Program-made: the position numbers and the translations under genes
DNA from: Puniceicoccales bacterium
GTDB taxonomy: Bacteria > Verrucomicrobiota > Verrucomicrobiia > Opitutales > JAIRKQ01
Length of the DNA: 17,820 bases
NCBI GenBank assembly: GCA_031273725.1
Contig: JAISRG010000017.1
Location: 1 to 17,820 of the forward strand
Reading direction: 5' to 3'
Notes under the pieces: model-generated
What the model saw: only the letters and a program-made list of their open reading frames with translations
What the model was told of the DNA's origin: nothing
The model's database searches: none
Shown here: positions 5,469 through 14,148 of the stretch, in pieces
Layout: every line of letters starts with the position of its first letter
Position numbering within the stretch: the first letter of the stretch is position 1

Positions 5469-8096
5469 ATGAATTCCAGTGAGGTTAGACAGTCATTCCT
5501 TGATTTTTTTTTACGCCACGGGCATAAAATAGTGAAATCATCATCCCTTTTGCCAGACACCCCAAATCTACTATTCACGAATGCCGGCATGAACCAGTTT
5601 GTTCCGATTTTTCTCGGACAAACACGACCTTTTTGCTCCCGCGTGGCTGATACCCAGAAATGTATCCGCGCCGGAGGAAAACACAATGACCTCGACGATG
5701 TCGGATTCGACACTTACCACCACACATTCTTCGAAATGCTCGGCAACTGGTCATTTGGGGATTATTTTAAAAAAGAAGCAATCCAAATGGCCTGGGAACT
5801 GCTGACGGAGGTCTGGAAATTTCCAAAGGACAGGCTATACGCCACCATCTATTCCCCAAAGCCCAACGAACCTTCCTCCTTCGACAAAGAGGCATACGAT
5901 ATTTGGGAAAAAATTTTCTCGAAGGAGGGTATAGACCCCGATGTTCACATCATCGAAGGGTCCAAGGCTGATAATTTTTGGATGATGGGGGATACGGGCC
6001 CCTGCGGACCATGCTCCGAAATACACATGGACCTAACCCCAAATGGTGATACCGGTGGCAATCTTGTCAACGCAGGCAACCCATGGTGCATAGAGCTATG
6101 GAACCTTGTTTTCATACAATTCAACGCAACGGCCAATGGAACATTTGAGAATTTAAAAGACAAACATATCGACACGGGGATTGGATTCGAGCGCATCGTT
6201 GGAATTTTGGCAAAGACAAAAAACTTTTCCGACTTTTCCCAATTGCCATCCAATTACGACAGCGACCTGTTTGCCGATATTTTTTCCGAAACAGAAAAAA
6301 TGTGTGGCCAAAAATATCACGGAACAGTACCAACATCCCGAACAAACATGTCTCCCGATGAACGCTGTGACTTTTGGTTCCGCGCAATTGCCGACCATGT
6401 CAGAACCCTAACATTTGCCATCGCCGACGGAATATTCCCATCCAATGAGGGCCGCGGATACGTCCTCCGGAGAATCCTGCGACGGGCCGTAATGTTTGGA
6501 AAATTACTAAAATTACCCCATGGATTTTTTTCGAAGCTATCATCGGTGGTCATCGATAAAATGGGAACAATTTTCGAAGAATTGATCGAGCAGAAGTCGA
6601 CCATCGGAAAAGTCCTAGAAAATGAAGAACAATCATTTTCAAAAACCATCGACCGCGGGGTTACCATTTTCCATGAAATTTGCGAAAAATCTGGCAACAA
6701 AATCGCAGGAGACGATGCATTTTTGCTATACGACACCTATGGATTCCCACTGGATTTGACACAGCTAATGGCGGCAGAACGGAAAATTTCCATCGACATT
6801 GATGGCTTCGAATGTGCAATGGAAAAACAACGCACACTCGCCCGTTCAGCCCAGAAGAAATCCATCATCGAAGTATCAAATAATACCGCACCACAGACGG
6901 AATTCATCGGCTACAACATTGACAATATCGAAAATATCCAGGTGGTTGTACTGGATATCATCAATGACGGAGGGAAAACATTTTTGATTTTCGACAAAAC
7001 CCCATTCTATGCGGAATGTGGAGGGCAGGTCGGAGACAGAGGAATCATCCAATGTGGGCTAAGAACTTTTCATGTGGTAGATGTACAAAAGGATAAAAAT
7101 GGATGCTATGTCCATGAACTGCAAGAACAAACCAATATCATATCCCTAGGCCAGAAAGTAATCCTGTCTGTCGATAGGTCCCTTCGTCGAAGTATTACCA
7201 GGAACCACTCCGCCACACACATTCTCCACTTTGCATTGCGACAGGTCCTCGGAAAGCACATCAAGCAAGCAGGATCCTCCGTCGATGACAAACGCCTTCG
7301 CTTTGATTTTAACGCCCTTGCTGCCCCCACGGAAGAAGAGTTGAAAGAGATTGAAAAACTCGTGGAAGAAAAAATTCTCGAATGCGTTGATTCCAACATT
7401 TTTGAGACCGATAAGGACCATGTCCCAGCCGGTTGCATTGCCAATTTTGGAGAAAAATACGGCGAAATCGTTCGTGTGGTCGAATTCGGAGACTTTTCAC
7501 GGGAACTATGTGGAGGGTGCCATGTCAATAACACCTCCGAAATCGCATGTTTCAAAATCATTTCTACTTCCGCGATAGCCGCTGGCATTAGGCGCATAGA
7601 AGCCGTTACGGGCCAGGCAGCCTTTGATCTTTTTAGGACAAGCGCTGCCATTATCAATCGACAGTGCAAAACCTTTTCATGCCAACCTTCGGAGCTTCTG
7701 GACAAAATCGATGCTCTTATAAATCACAGCAAAGAGTTGGAAAAAACTGTAAAGGTAGCTCGGCAAACATTTTTGCAAAATATGGCATCGGAATTGGTGC
7801 AATCGAGTCCGCCATCGAATGGAAAAATCATCCGCATTGAGAAGGACATTGACAATCTACAACCCGATGAATTACGAATATTGGCATTGGACATTTTGCA
7901 CAAAATAGAAGATGGCGTTGTAATTTTGACATCGTGCGTAAATGGCAAGTGTTCAGTCGTTACCTGTTGCTCCAAAACTGCAATTACGGCTGGTTTTAAT
8001 GCCAGTAATATCGTCAAAGAACTCACATCCAAACATGGAGGATCCGGAGGCGGGCGGGCAGAATTTGCCATGGGAGGTTACGACCAACCACGGTGA
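5469..8096 (+). CDS. alaS: Alanyl-tRNA synthetase
   Basis: AlaS charges tRNA-Ala in the cytoplasm and hydrolyses mischarged Ser/Gly-tRNA-Ala. The 875-residue length matches the bacterial family (E. coli 876). The N-terminal class II catalytic domain carries FTNAGMNQFVPIFLG (36-50), the motif 2 region with HHTFFEMLGNWSFGDYF (84-100), and GRGYVLRRILRRA (328-340). The editing domain has the zinc-site motifs HSATH (580-584) and CGGCH (681-685). The C-terminal DHHA1/C-Ala part ends with the Gly-rich GGSGGGRAEFAMGG (857-870). The ATG start is preceded by no clear Shine-Dalgarno. A run of nine T (5504-5512) falls in codons 12-15. It sits between the pseudouridine synthase homologue and yajC on the same strand. 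Confidence 0.98.
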   Translation: MNSSEVRQSFLDFFLRHGHKIVKSSSLLPDTPNLLFTNAGMNQFVPIFLGQTRPFCSRVADTQKCIRAGGKHNDLDDVGFDTYHHTFFEMLGNWSFGDYFKKEAIQMAWELLTEVWKFPKDRLYATIYSPKPNEPSSFDKEAYDIWEKIFSKEGIDPDVHIIEGSKADNFWMMGDTGPCGPCSEIHMDLTPNGDTGGNLVNAGNPWCIELWNLVFIQFNATANGTFENLKDKHIDTGIGFERIVGILAKTKNFSDFSQLPSNYDSDLFADIFSETEKMCGQKYHGTVPTSRTNMSPDERCDFWFRAIADHVRTLTFAIADGIFPSNEGRGYVLRRILRRAVMFGKLLKLPHGFFSKLSSVVIDKMGTIFEELIEQKSTIGKVLENEEQSFSKTIDRGVTIFHEICEKSGNKIAGDDAFLLYDTYGFPLDLTQLMAAERKISIDIDGFECAMEKQRTLARSAQKKSIIEVSNNTAPQTEFIGYNIDNIENIQVVVLDIINDGGKTFLIFDKTPFYAECGGQVGDRGIIQCGLRTFHVVDVQKDKNGCYVHELQEQTNIISLGQKVILSVDRSLRRSITRNHSATHILHFALRQVLGKHIKQAGSSVDDKRLRFDFNALAAPTEEELKEIEKLVEEKILECVDSNIFETDKDHVPAGCIANFGEKYGEIVRVVEFGDFSRELCGGCHVNNTSEIACFKIISTSAIAAGIRRIEAVTGQAAFDLFRTSAAIINRQCKTFSCQPSELLDKIDALINHSKELEKTVKVARQTFLQNMASELVQSSPPSNGKIIRIEKDIDNLQPDELRILALDILHKIEDGVVILTSCVNGKCSVVTCCSKTAITAGFNASNIVKELTSKHGGSGGGRAEFAMGGYDQPR

Positions 8097-8190
8097 AAAC
8101 CTCAACAACAGGATTTCTTCCAGCCGTTGCAATTAAACTTTTTAAATTTATTTTCTTGATTAAGAAACTTTGAGATTTAGCTTTCCTTCA

Positions 8191-8196
8191 AAAGGA
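8191..8196 (+). promoter_or_regulatory. Shine-Dalgarno of yajC
   Basis: AAAGGA ends 6 bases before the yajC ATG at 8203. It is the clearest well-spaced ribosome binding site in the window and fixes that start. Confidence 0.7.
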
Positions 8197-8202
8197 TAAA
8201 GA

Positions 8203-8523
8203 ATGGATCATTTGCATTTCATGGCTGCTGCTACGGCACACAACGCAAGTTCTGGGTGGCAGGTACTGATTATGTACATATTGCTAATTACTGGCATGTG
8301 TTTTTTGCTGGTATTTCCGCAGAGGAAACGGCAGAAGGAACAGCAAAAAATGCTTGAGGGGCTAAAAGCTGGCGATAAGGTGGTGACGTCATCGGGGATC
8401 ATTGGAACTATCAGCAATGTCAAAGGTTCAAGATTTATTTTGAAAATTTCGGACGAAACGAAGATTGAAATATTTAGGTCATTTATCCAGGCTAAGTTAG
8501 ATAAATCAGACAAATCAGAGTAG
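8203..8523 (+). CDS. yajC: Sec translocon accessory subunit YajC
   Basis: YajC is a small single-pass inner-membrane protein that associates with SecDF and SecYEG. The 106-residue product has one transmembrane segment (about 18-40, VLIMYILLITGMCFLLVFP). It is followed by the family signature PQRKRQKEQQKMLEGLKAGDKVVTSSGIIG: a basic stretch, then a small beta domain (GDKVVTSSGIIGTI). The start is supported by AAAGGA 6 bases upstream. The N-terminal stretch before the membrane segment (MDHLHFMAAATAHNASS) is short and variable, as is usual. Its stop is 4 bases before the secDF start, so the two are translated from one message. The 106-base gap after alaS could hold a promoter, but no convincing -35/-10 pair was found. 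Confidence 0.96.
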   Translation: MDHLHFMAAATAHNASSGWQVLIMYILLITGMCFLLVFPQRKRQKEQQKMLEGLKAGDKVVTSSGIIGTISNVKGSRFILKISDETKIEIFRSFIQAKLDKSDKSE

Positions 8524-8527
8524 GTCT

Positions 8528-11011
8528 ATGCGCAACAGGGGATCGTTTTATAGAATTTTATCGTCGCTGGTAATTATTCTACTTGCTATCCAGAGCACAT
8601 TGCCAATTCATGATAGGATACCGGAACAATATCTCGTAAGTTGCGTAACCAATGGCAAGGCAGACTTTGAAGAACTTTTACGGCGAGCTCATGGGAGATT
8701 AGAAACCGGACAGTCCAGGAGTTTATTTTTGGCAATTCGTGATATCGCAGATGCAGAAAAAATAGACTTGTCTCAGTTTTTTAAAAATAAAAATGTTGCC
8801 GACATCAGGAGCCTCCCCGAAAAAAATAAAGTCTTGCTAAACGCTCTGCTCGCGGATTCCAAAGGAAAAATCAAACAGGGGCTTGACCTAAAAGGGGGTG
8901 TTTCCTGCGTATTAAAAATTGACGATCCAAAATTTGAAGATTTGGTGGCCTCCGAAAAAGTAGAACAGCTAAACAAAGCTATCGATATTATTCGCCAGCG
9001 CATCGATGGGCTGGGGGTTGCGGAACCGCTGCTGAGGATTTTCGACAAAAATTGCATAGAAATTCAATTGCCCGGCATTTCGACAAAGGATAATCCGGAA
9101 ATTGTTGATACGATTAAAAAGCCAGCCAAGCTTGAATTTAAGCTATTACACCCAACTCTCGTACCGAAATCAAAGTCCGAACGTGCACCGATTGGCTATG
9201 AGGTTTTAGTTTTCGAACGTGACAATGGGGATAATCGGGAAGAAGAATTTGCATTTGTCAAAAAAATTCCAGAAATGACCGGTAGCATGGTAAAACGTGC
9301 CGGCGTAATCGTTGGCCAATACGGCGAATATGAAATTTCCCTGGCAATGACAGATGAAGGGACTAGACGTTTTGAAAAAGTCACGGCCGATAATATCAAC
9401 CGCCGGCTCGGCATTGTGTTGGATGGAAAGTTGTATTCCGCTCCATCTATCCGATCTGCGATTCCAAACGGACATGCAAGCATCACGGGAAATTTTTCCC
9501 AGCGGGATGCTTTCGAATTGTCAAATATTCTCAACAATCCACTGGAAGTTGAGCTAAAGTTTGTTGAATTAAATGAAATTGGGCCATCCCTGGCGGAGGA
9601 TGCCAGGACAAGTTCCCTTCACGCAACACTAATAGGGGCTGCCGTCGTGGCTGTTTTCATGCTGGTATGCTATCACATTGCCGGAGTAATATCCCTAGTT
9701 GCGGTCATGGCAAATATCGTCATTGTGTTGGGCGTGATGGCGATCATTGGTGGAACCCTCACATTGCCAGGAATAGCGGCATTGGTCCTAACAATTGGGA
9801 TGGCAGTTGATGCCAACATTTTGATATTTGAGCGGATGCGGGAAGAACTTTTAAGCGGCAAATCTCTGAAAAGCGTCATTTCTGCTGGGCACGAAAAAGC
9901 ATTTTCTACCATCCTTGATGCCAATCTAACAACGCTGCTAACGGCAATAATCCTCATATATTTTGGAATTGGACCGGTGAAAGGGTTTGGGGTGATTTTG
10001 GCCATTGGAATTTTTGCAACGATGTTCTGCGCGTTGGTACTAAGCAAAGGGCTGCTGGAGTTTCTGGCCGAAAAAGATTTGGTAAAAAAGTTAATCCCGG
10101 ATTTTAGAATAAAACCAAAATTTTTTGATTTTTTAAAACACACAAAGCTAGTTGCTGGAATATACGCGATCGTAACCCTTGCCTGTGCCATAATTGTGAT
10201 ATCCCGCGGCACGAAGATTTATGGGATCGATTTTACTGGTGGGGATGAAGTTGTCGTAACATTTGAGAAAAAAATTCCCATAAATGAAATTAACAAATTG
10301 GCATCGGAACACGGTGTTGGCGAGGTCATTTCCGTATATCAAAAATCCATAGCCGACAACGCGGAAATTTTACGCATACAAACATCCGAAGGCCAGGGAA
10401 CGAAATTTTTTGACCATTTGAGCAACCATTTCCAGGATTCCAAACTATCTCTGGTCAAGAAAACTGAAATGGGGGCTTCCGTTGGCCGGGGGATCAAATT
10501 GAATGCTCTCATATCAATAGTATTGTCGATGGTCGGTATCATGGCCTACGTTGCTTTTCGATTCGAGACGGGATACGGGGTCGGAGCAGTAATTTCTACG
10601 ATTACGGATGTCGTCGTGACAATATTAATCTATTTGGCACTGGGCCATCAAATTTCTGCACCTATGATTGCCTCCATTCTCATGGTTATTGGCTATGCGA
10701 TAAACGATACCATTATTGTCTTTGACCGAATCCGTGAAGAATTGAAGATTGATAGGATCAAAGCTTTAAAAGATGTTGTAAACCTATCAATTGGGAAGAC
10801 TCTTTCCCGGACAATCCTAACTAGCACATCGACTTTCCTGGCCGCATTTGCCCTGTATATGTTTGGGGCTGGCGTAATCGTTGACTTTGCGCTAATCTTT
10901 TTAATAGGAGTTATCATCGGAACATTTTCTTCCATTTTCATTGCCAGTCCAGTATTTTATGCTTGGCACAGGGGTGATAGGACTACCATCGCTGGAAATA
11001 ATGCGACATAA
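8528..11011 (+). CDS. secDF: Fused protein translocase subunit SecDF
   Basis: SecDF uses the proton gradient to pull preproteins out of SecYEG on the outer face of the inner membrane. The 827-residue product joins SecD (to ~525) and SecF (~535-815) in one chain. The SecD part has TM1 (~8-25), the first periplasmic domain with QGLDLKGG (117-124), the second around GRYxxx-like GIVLDGKLYSAP (295-306), and a five-helix block (~368-510) with GMAVDANILIFERMREEL (424-441; D428 is in the proton path). SecF restarts with a TM (~541-558), IYGIDFTGGDEV (564-575), and a second helix block with GYAINDTIIVFDRIREEL (722-739; D727). There is no stop between the halves, so this is a true fusion as known in Bacillus and several other phyla. 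It follows yajC by 4 bases and precedes recJ by 27. Confidence 0.97.
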   Translation: MRNRGSFYRILSSLVIILLAIQSTLPIHDRIPEQYLVSCVTNGKADFEELLRRAHGRLETGQSRSLFLAIRDIADAEKIDLSQFFKNKNVADIRSLPEKNKVLLNALLADSKGKIKQGLDLKGGVSCVLKIDDPKFEDLVASEKVEQLNKAIDIIRQRIDGLGVAEPLLRIFDKNCIEIQLPGISTKDNPEIVDTIKKPAKLEFKLLHPTLVPKSKSERAPIGYEVLVFERDNGDNREEEFAFVKKIPEMTGSMVKRAGVIVGQYGEYEISLAMTDEGTRRFEKVTADNINRRLGIVLDGKLYSAPSIRSAIPNGHASITGNFSQRDAFELSNILNNPLEVELKFVELNEIGPSLAEDARTSSLHATLIGAAVVAVFMLVCYHIAGVISLVAVMANIVIVLGVMAIIGGTLTLPGIAALVLTIGMAVDANILIFERMREELLSGKSLKSVISAGHEKAFSTILDANLTTLLTAIILIYFGIGPVKGFGVILAIGIFATMFCALVLSKGLLEFLAEKDLVKKLIPDFRIKPKFFDFLKHTKLVAGIYAIVTLACAIIVISRGTKIYGIDFTGGDEVVVTFEKKIPINEINKLASEHGVGEVISVYQKSIADNAEILRIQTSEGQGTKFFDHLSNHFQDSKLSLVKKTEMGASVGRGIKLNALISIVLSMVGIMAYVAFRFETGYGVGAVISTITDVVVTILIYLALGHQISAPMIASILMVIGYAINDTIIVFDRIREELKIDRIKALKDVVNLSIGKTLSRTILTSTSTFLAAFALYMFGAGVIVDFALIFLIGVIIGTFSSIFIASPVFYAWHRGDRTTIAGNNAT

Positions 11012-11038
11012 ACCAATTCGATGTACTGAAACCAGACG

Positions 11039-12769
11039 ATGATGGAAAAACTTTGGACACAAATTCCCTATGACAAATCCACGGCGGAGGAGCTGTATAA
11101 ATCTTTAAACGTTAGCTTTTTGTTGTGTGTGGTATTGACGCAGCGGGGCATCACTTCGAAGCTGGAGGCTGAAAAATTCCTCTGGCCCAAACTGACATAT
11201 TTGGATAACCCATTTAGGATTAAAAACATCGATGCGGCAGTAAACATATTGCACAGGATTATAGCGAACAAGCTTCGCGTCGCGATAATGGGAGACTATG
11301 ACGTCGACGGCATTACCAGCATAACACTCCTAACCAATGTGCTGAAAAATTTTGACATAGTTCCTGATTTTTTCGTTCCTAACCGTGCCAATGAAGGATA
11401 TGGCCTATCCAATGAAATCATAGAACGTATTCTCTCGGGGAAAAAGTATGATACTGTCATAGCACTCGACTGTGGCACAAATTCCGCGGAAGAAGTAAAA
11501 TTTCTCCAAAAACATGGCATTGAGGTTCTAATCGTCGACCACCACCAAGCAAAAACACTGCCGATTGCCGAATGTTGCATCGTCAATCCCCATATGGATG
11601 ATGGCAAAGAACATGACAAATATAAGGTATTGTGTACGGTTGGGTTGGTTTTTAAATTGTGCCACGCGCTGTTGAAAGTTTTGAGGAAAGAAAATGACCA
11701 ACGGGTATTTAACTATTCACTAAAATATGACCTTGACCTTGTGACCCTTGGAACGATTGCCGACATGGCCAAATTGATCCACGAAAATAGAATTTTTTGT
11801 AAATTTGGCCTAAAAATCCTCAATGGCAAATACCGTCGCCCGGGAATTGAGGCGCTGTGTAAATCTGCCGACATCCCCATTGATGCCGACATAGGCCAAC
11901 ACGATGTCTCTTTCAAATTATGTCCGCGGTTGAATGCCTGTGGGCGTATTACCGATGCCATCCTGCCGATTACAATGATGCTAAGTAACAACTTCGATGA
12001 GGCGATAACCTACGCCTACGAACTCGATGAAACGAACAAAGAACGCCAATTGATTGAAAAAGAAATAACCGAACAAGCGGAAGAACTGCTCAGGCGCCAT
12101 TACATCAATGACAGCGGAATTGTTCTGTACAACCCGAACTGGCATTCCGGTGTCGTCGGAATAGTTAGTGGCAAATGTGCCAGGGACTATGTCAGACCAT
12201 GTATTGTTTTGGGCCATGAGCGTGATTTGGCAAAGGGATCTGGCAGAAGTATGCACGGGGTAAATTTGATCGATATTTTAAGTGATTGTTCAGAATATTT
12301 GGAAACATGGGGAGGGCACCCCTATGCCGTTGGAATATCCATCCGTCCAGAAAATATCGATGCCTTTAGAAAAAGATTTAATGAGGCCGTGAAAGAACAT
12401 TCGATTGGAGAACCTGGGCGTGAAAACATAGAGTACGTCCACGAGTTAACATTGGAAGAAATTGATAGTAACTTCATGGAAGAATTGGAAACCTTACGGC
12501 CATTTGGACAGCAAAATCCAGAACCTGTTTTTTTACTAAAAAATATTAAAATCAACAACCTCCCAGAGACATTTGGTGTTCACAAAACGCACATAAAATT
12601 TTGGCTAACCGACAGATATTCAAAGCGCATCCTCACAATTGGTTGGGGTAATGCTCACAACATCCCACCAATCCATGTCCCCATAGACCTGCTAATAACA
12701 ATTACCCGAGAAACCTGGAAAAGAACTAACTCCATCCGCTTAAACATGGTCGACTGGAGAACTGCCTAG
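11039..12769 (+). CDS. recJ: Single-stranded-DNA-specific exonuclease RecJ
   Basis: RecJ is a cytoplasmic 5'-3' exonuclease acting in RecF-pathway recombination, mismatch repair and base-excision repair. The 576-residue length matches the family (E. coli 577). DHH-superfamily metal motifs are intact: GDYDVDGITS (85-94, Asp86/88/90), DCGTN (144-148), VDHHQ (166-170) and LGTIADM (237-243). PRLNACGRI (297-305) is a RecJ signature. The DHHA1 part contains GSGRS (400-404) and GGHPYAVGISI (425-435), the usual substrate-binding GGH motif. The C-terminal OB-like domain continues to residue 576. Two ATG codons in tandem (11039 and 11042) are possible starts, with no clear Shine-Dalgarno. It is 27 bases downstream of secDF and likely co-transcribed. 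Confidence 0.97.
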   Translation: MMEKLWTQIPYDKSTAEELYKSLNVSFLLCVVLTQRGITSKLEAEKFLWPKLTYLDNPFRIKNIDAAVNILHRIIANKLRVAIMGDYDVDGITSITLLTNVLKNFDIVPDFFVPNRANEGYGLSNEIIERILSGKKYDTVIALDCGTNSAEEVKFLQKHGIEVLIVDHHQAKTLPIAECCIVNPHMDDGKEHDKYKVLCTVGLVFKLCHALLKVLRKENDQRVFNYSLKYDLDLVTLGTIADMAKLIHENRIFCKFGLKILNGKYRRPGIEALCKSADIPIDADIGQHDVSFKLCPRLNACGRITDAILPITMMLSNNFDEAITYAYELDETNKERQLIEKEITEQAEELLRRHYINDSGIVLYNPNWHSGVVGIVSGKCARDYVRPCIVLGHERDLAKGSGRSMHGVNLIDILSDCSEYLETWGGHPYAVGISIRPENIDAFRKRFNEAVKEHSIGEPGRENIEYVHELTLEEIDSNFMEELETLRPFGQQNPEPVFLLKNIKINNLPETFGVHKTHIKFWLTDRYSKRILTIGWGNAHNIPPIHVPIDLLITITRETWKRTNSIRLNMVDWRTA

Positions 12770-12886
12770 TTTGAAAGAATTTTAATTTAGAGTCAAAAAA
12801 CATTACTTTGTTGCGTAGAAATTTTGCGTAAACAATATCCCAAAATTTTCTTGCAAAGATTTGTTTCGAATGGCATATATCAATTC

Positions 12887-14029
12887 ATGTTGGTGCTTTC
12901 GGAAAATCAATCTTTTATGGTGTTAAACGCATTGCCTCACATTGGGCCGTGTACTGCCAAGAAACTGTTGGCGCATTTCCGTGGAGATGTCCGGCGAATT
13001 TTTTCTGCTACGAGTGACCAGCTACGGGAAATTCACAACCTGGATCATCAGGTTATCGATTGCATACTAAACCACTCAAAACACTTCGATTTGCAGCATG
13101 AAGAGAAAAGTCTGGCGGCATTGCGGGGTCGTTTTTTGCACATTGATCACGATAATTACCCAATGCTGCTGAAAGAAATCCATGATGCACCCGTAGGGCT
13201 CTATGCAATTGGAGAAATTGACAATGGGACGAAAAATATAGCGATTGTGGGCTCGAGGACAAATACGTTATATGGTCTTGAAACGGCGAGAATGTTAGCA
13301 ATGGAGCTTGCAAGGCGGAAATTTTGTATAGTTAGTGGAATGGCCCGTGGGATTGATACGGCAGCCCATGAAGGCGCGCTGGCTGCCAATGGGCAAACCA
13401 TTGCAATTCTAGGGAATGGGATCGACATAATTTATCCCACCGAAAATGCTACTTTGTACAAAAGGATAGCAGAAAAGGGAGCCATTATTTCTGAATTTAC
13501 ACTGGGCAGACGCGCCGATAAGCAGACGTTTCCTATCCGCAACCGTTTAATCGCAGGACTATGCCATGCGGTAATTGTTGTGGAATCCGATAAATTCGGT
13601 GGCAGCATGATAACCGCAAAATTTGCAACCGAATATGGCAGGCATGTATTCGCAGTCCCTGGAAGAATTGATCAACCATCCAGTTCCGGATGTCTGGCTC
13701 TCATCAAAGAGGGGGCCACCATGTTAACATGTGTCGATGATATTTTTGAAGATTTGCCTTACCTCGATGACTCTCCAAAGCAGACCCTATTGCCACTTGC
13801 ATCATCCGAAAGCGGAAGTTTGAATGTTCAAATGCCCCAGATTTCATGTCCCATGGAAAAAAAGATCTACGAAATTTTATTGCGGGAAAAGTCCGCTGCG
13901 ATGGACACGGTAATAACCCTTTCCGAGTTACCAGCAAGCAAGGTCATGCATACGTTACAAATGCTAGAAATTCGAGGTCTGGCGTCAAAACGATACGACG
14001 GGATGTTTGAGATTGCCAAAAGAGGCTGA
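12887..14029 (+). CDS. dprA: DNA-processing protein DprA (Smf)
   Basis: DprA protects incoming single-stranded DNA and loads RecA during natural transformation; it is also widespread in bacteria not known to transform. From this ATG the product is 380 residues. An N-terminal helix-hairpin-helix/SAM region (ALPHIGPCTAKKLLAHF, ~15-31) is followed by the Rossmann-like DprA fold with IVGSRTNTLYG (120-130), SGMARGIDTAAHEGAL (150-165), ILGNGIDIIYPTEN (174-187), FPIRNRLIAGL (215-225) and VPGRIDQPSSSGC (257-269). A C-terminal winged helix (DML1-like, from ~PMEKKIYEILL) completes it. The frame extends upstream to a TTG at 12824 (401 residues), but the added segment resembles nothing in the family and has no Shine-Dalgarno. 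The 117-base gap after recJ holds no obvious promoter. No comEC or comF is in the window, so competence cannot be inferred. Confidence 0.95.
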   Translation: MLVLSENQSFMVLNALPHIGPCTAKKLLAHFRGDVRRIFSATSDQLREIHNLDHQVIDCILNHSKHFDLQHEEKSLAALRGRFLHIDHDNYPMLLKEIHDAPVGLYAIGEIDNGTKNIAIVGSRTNTLYGLETARMLAMELARRKFCIVSGMARGIDTAAHEGALAANGQTIAILGNGIDIIYPTENATLYKRIAEKGAIISEFTLGRRADKQTFPIRNRLIAGLCHAVIVVESDKFGGSMITAKFATEYGRHVFAVPGRIDQPSSSGCLALIKEGATMLTCVDDIFEDLPYLDDSPKQTLLPLASSESGSLNVQMPQISCPMEKKIYEILLREKSAAMDTVITLSELPASKVMHTLQMLEIRGLASKRYDGMFEIAKRG

Positions 14030-14148
14030 CAGGAAGGAAAAGGAGACAAGAGAAGATGGCAAGATTATATTTGTATTGCCACTAGCTATGTCCGCATGTT
14101 TTTAATTTCATGACTGCCGTTCTCCTGGCTTCCTATTTTATTCCGACA

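Noticed and set aside
7106..7705. 199-residue minus-strand frame
   Set aside because: It is antisense to the editing and zinc-site region of alaS and has no recognisable motif.
8127..8160. TTGCAA-based promoter upstream of yajC
   Set aside because: No acceptable -10 hexamer at 16-18 bases was found in the AT-rich stretch.
9673..10212. 179-residue minus-strand frame
   Set aside because: It is antisense to the SecD membrane domain; its composition is a reverse-complement artefact of hydrophobic codons.
14057..14081. TGGCAA/TTGCCA inverted repeat between dprA and the peptidase gene as a terminator
   Set aside because: The stem is six pairs with a 13-base loop and no adjacent T run, too weak to call.
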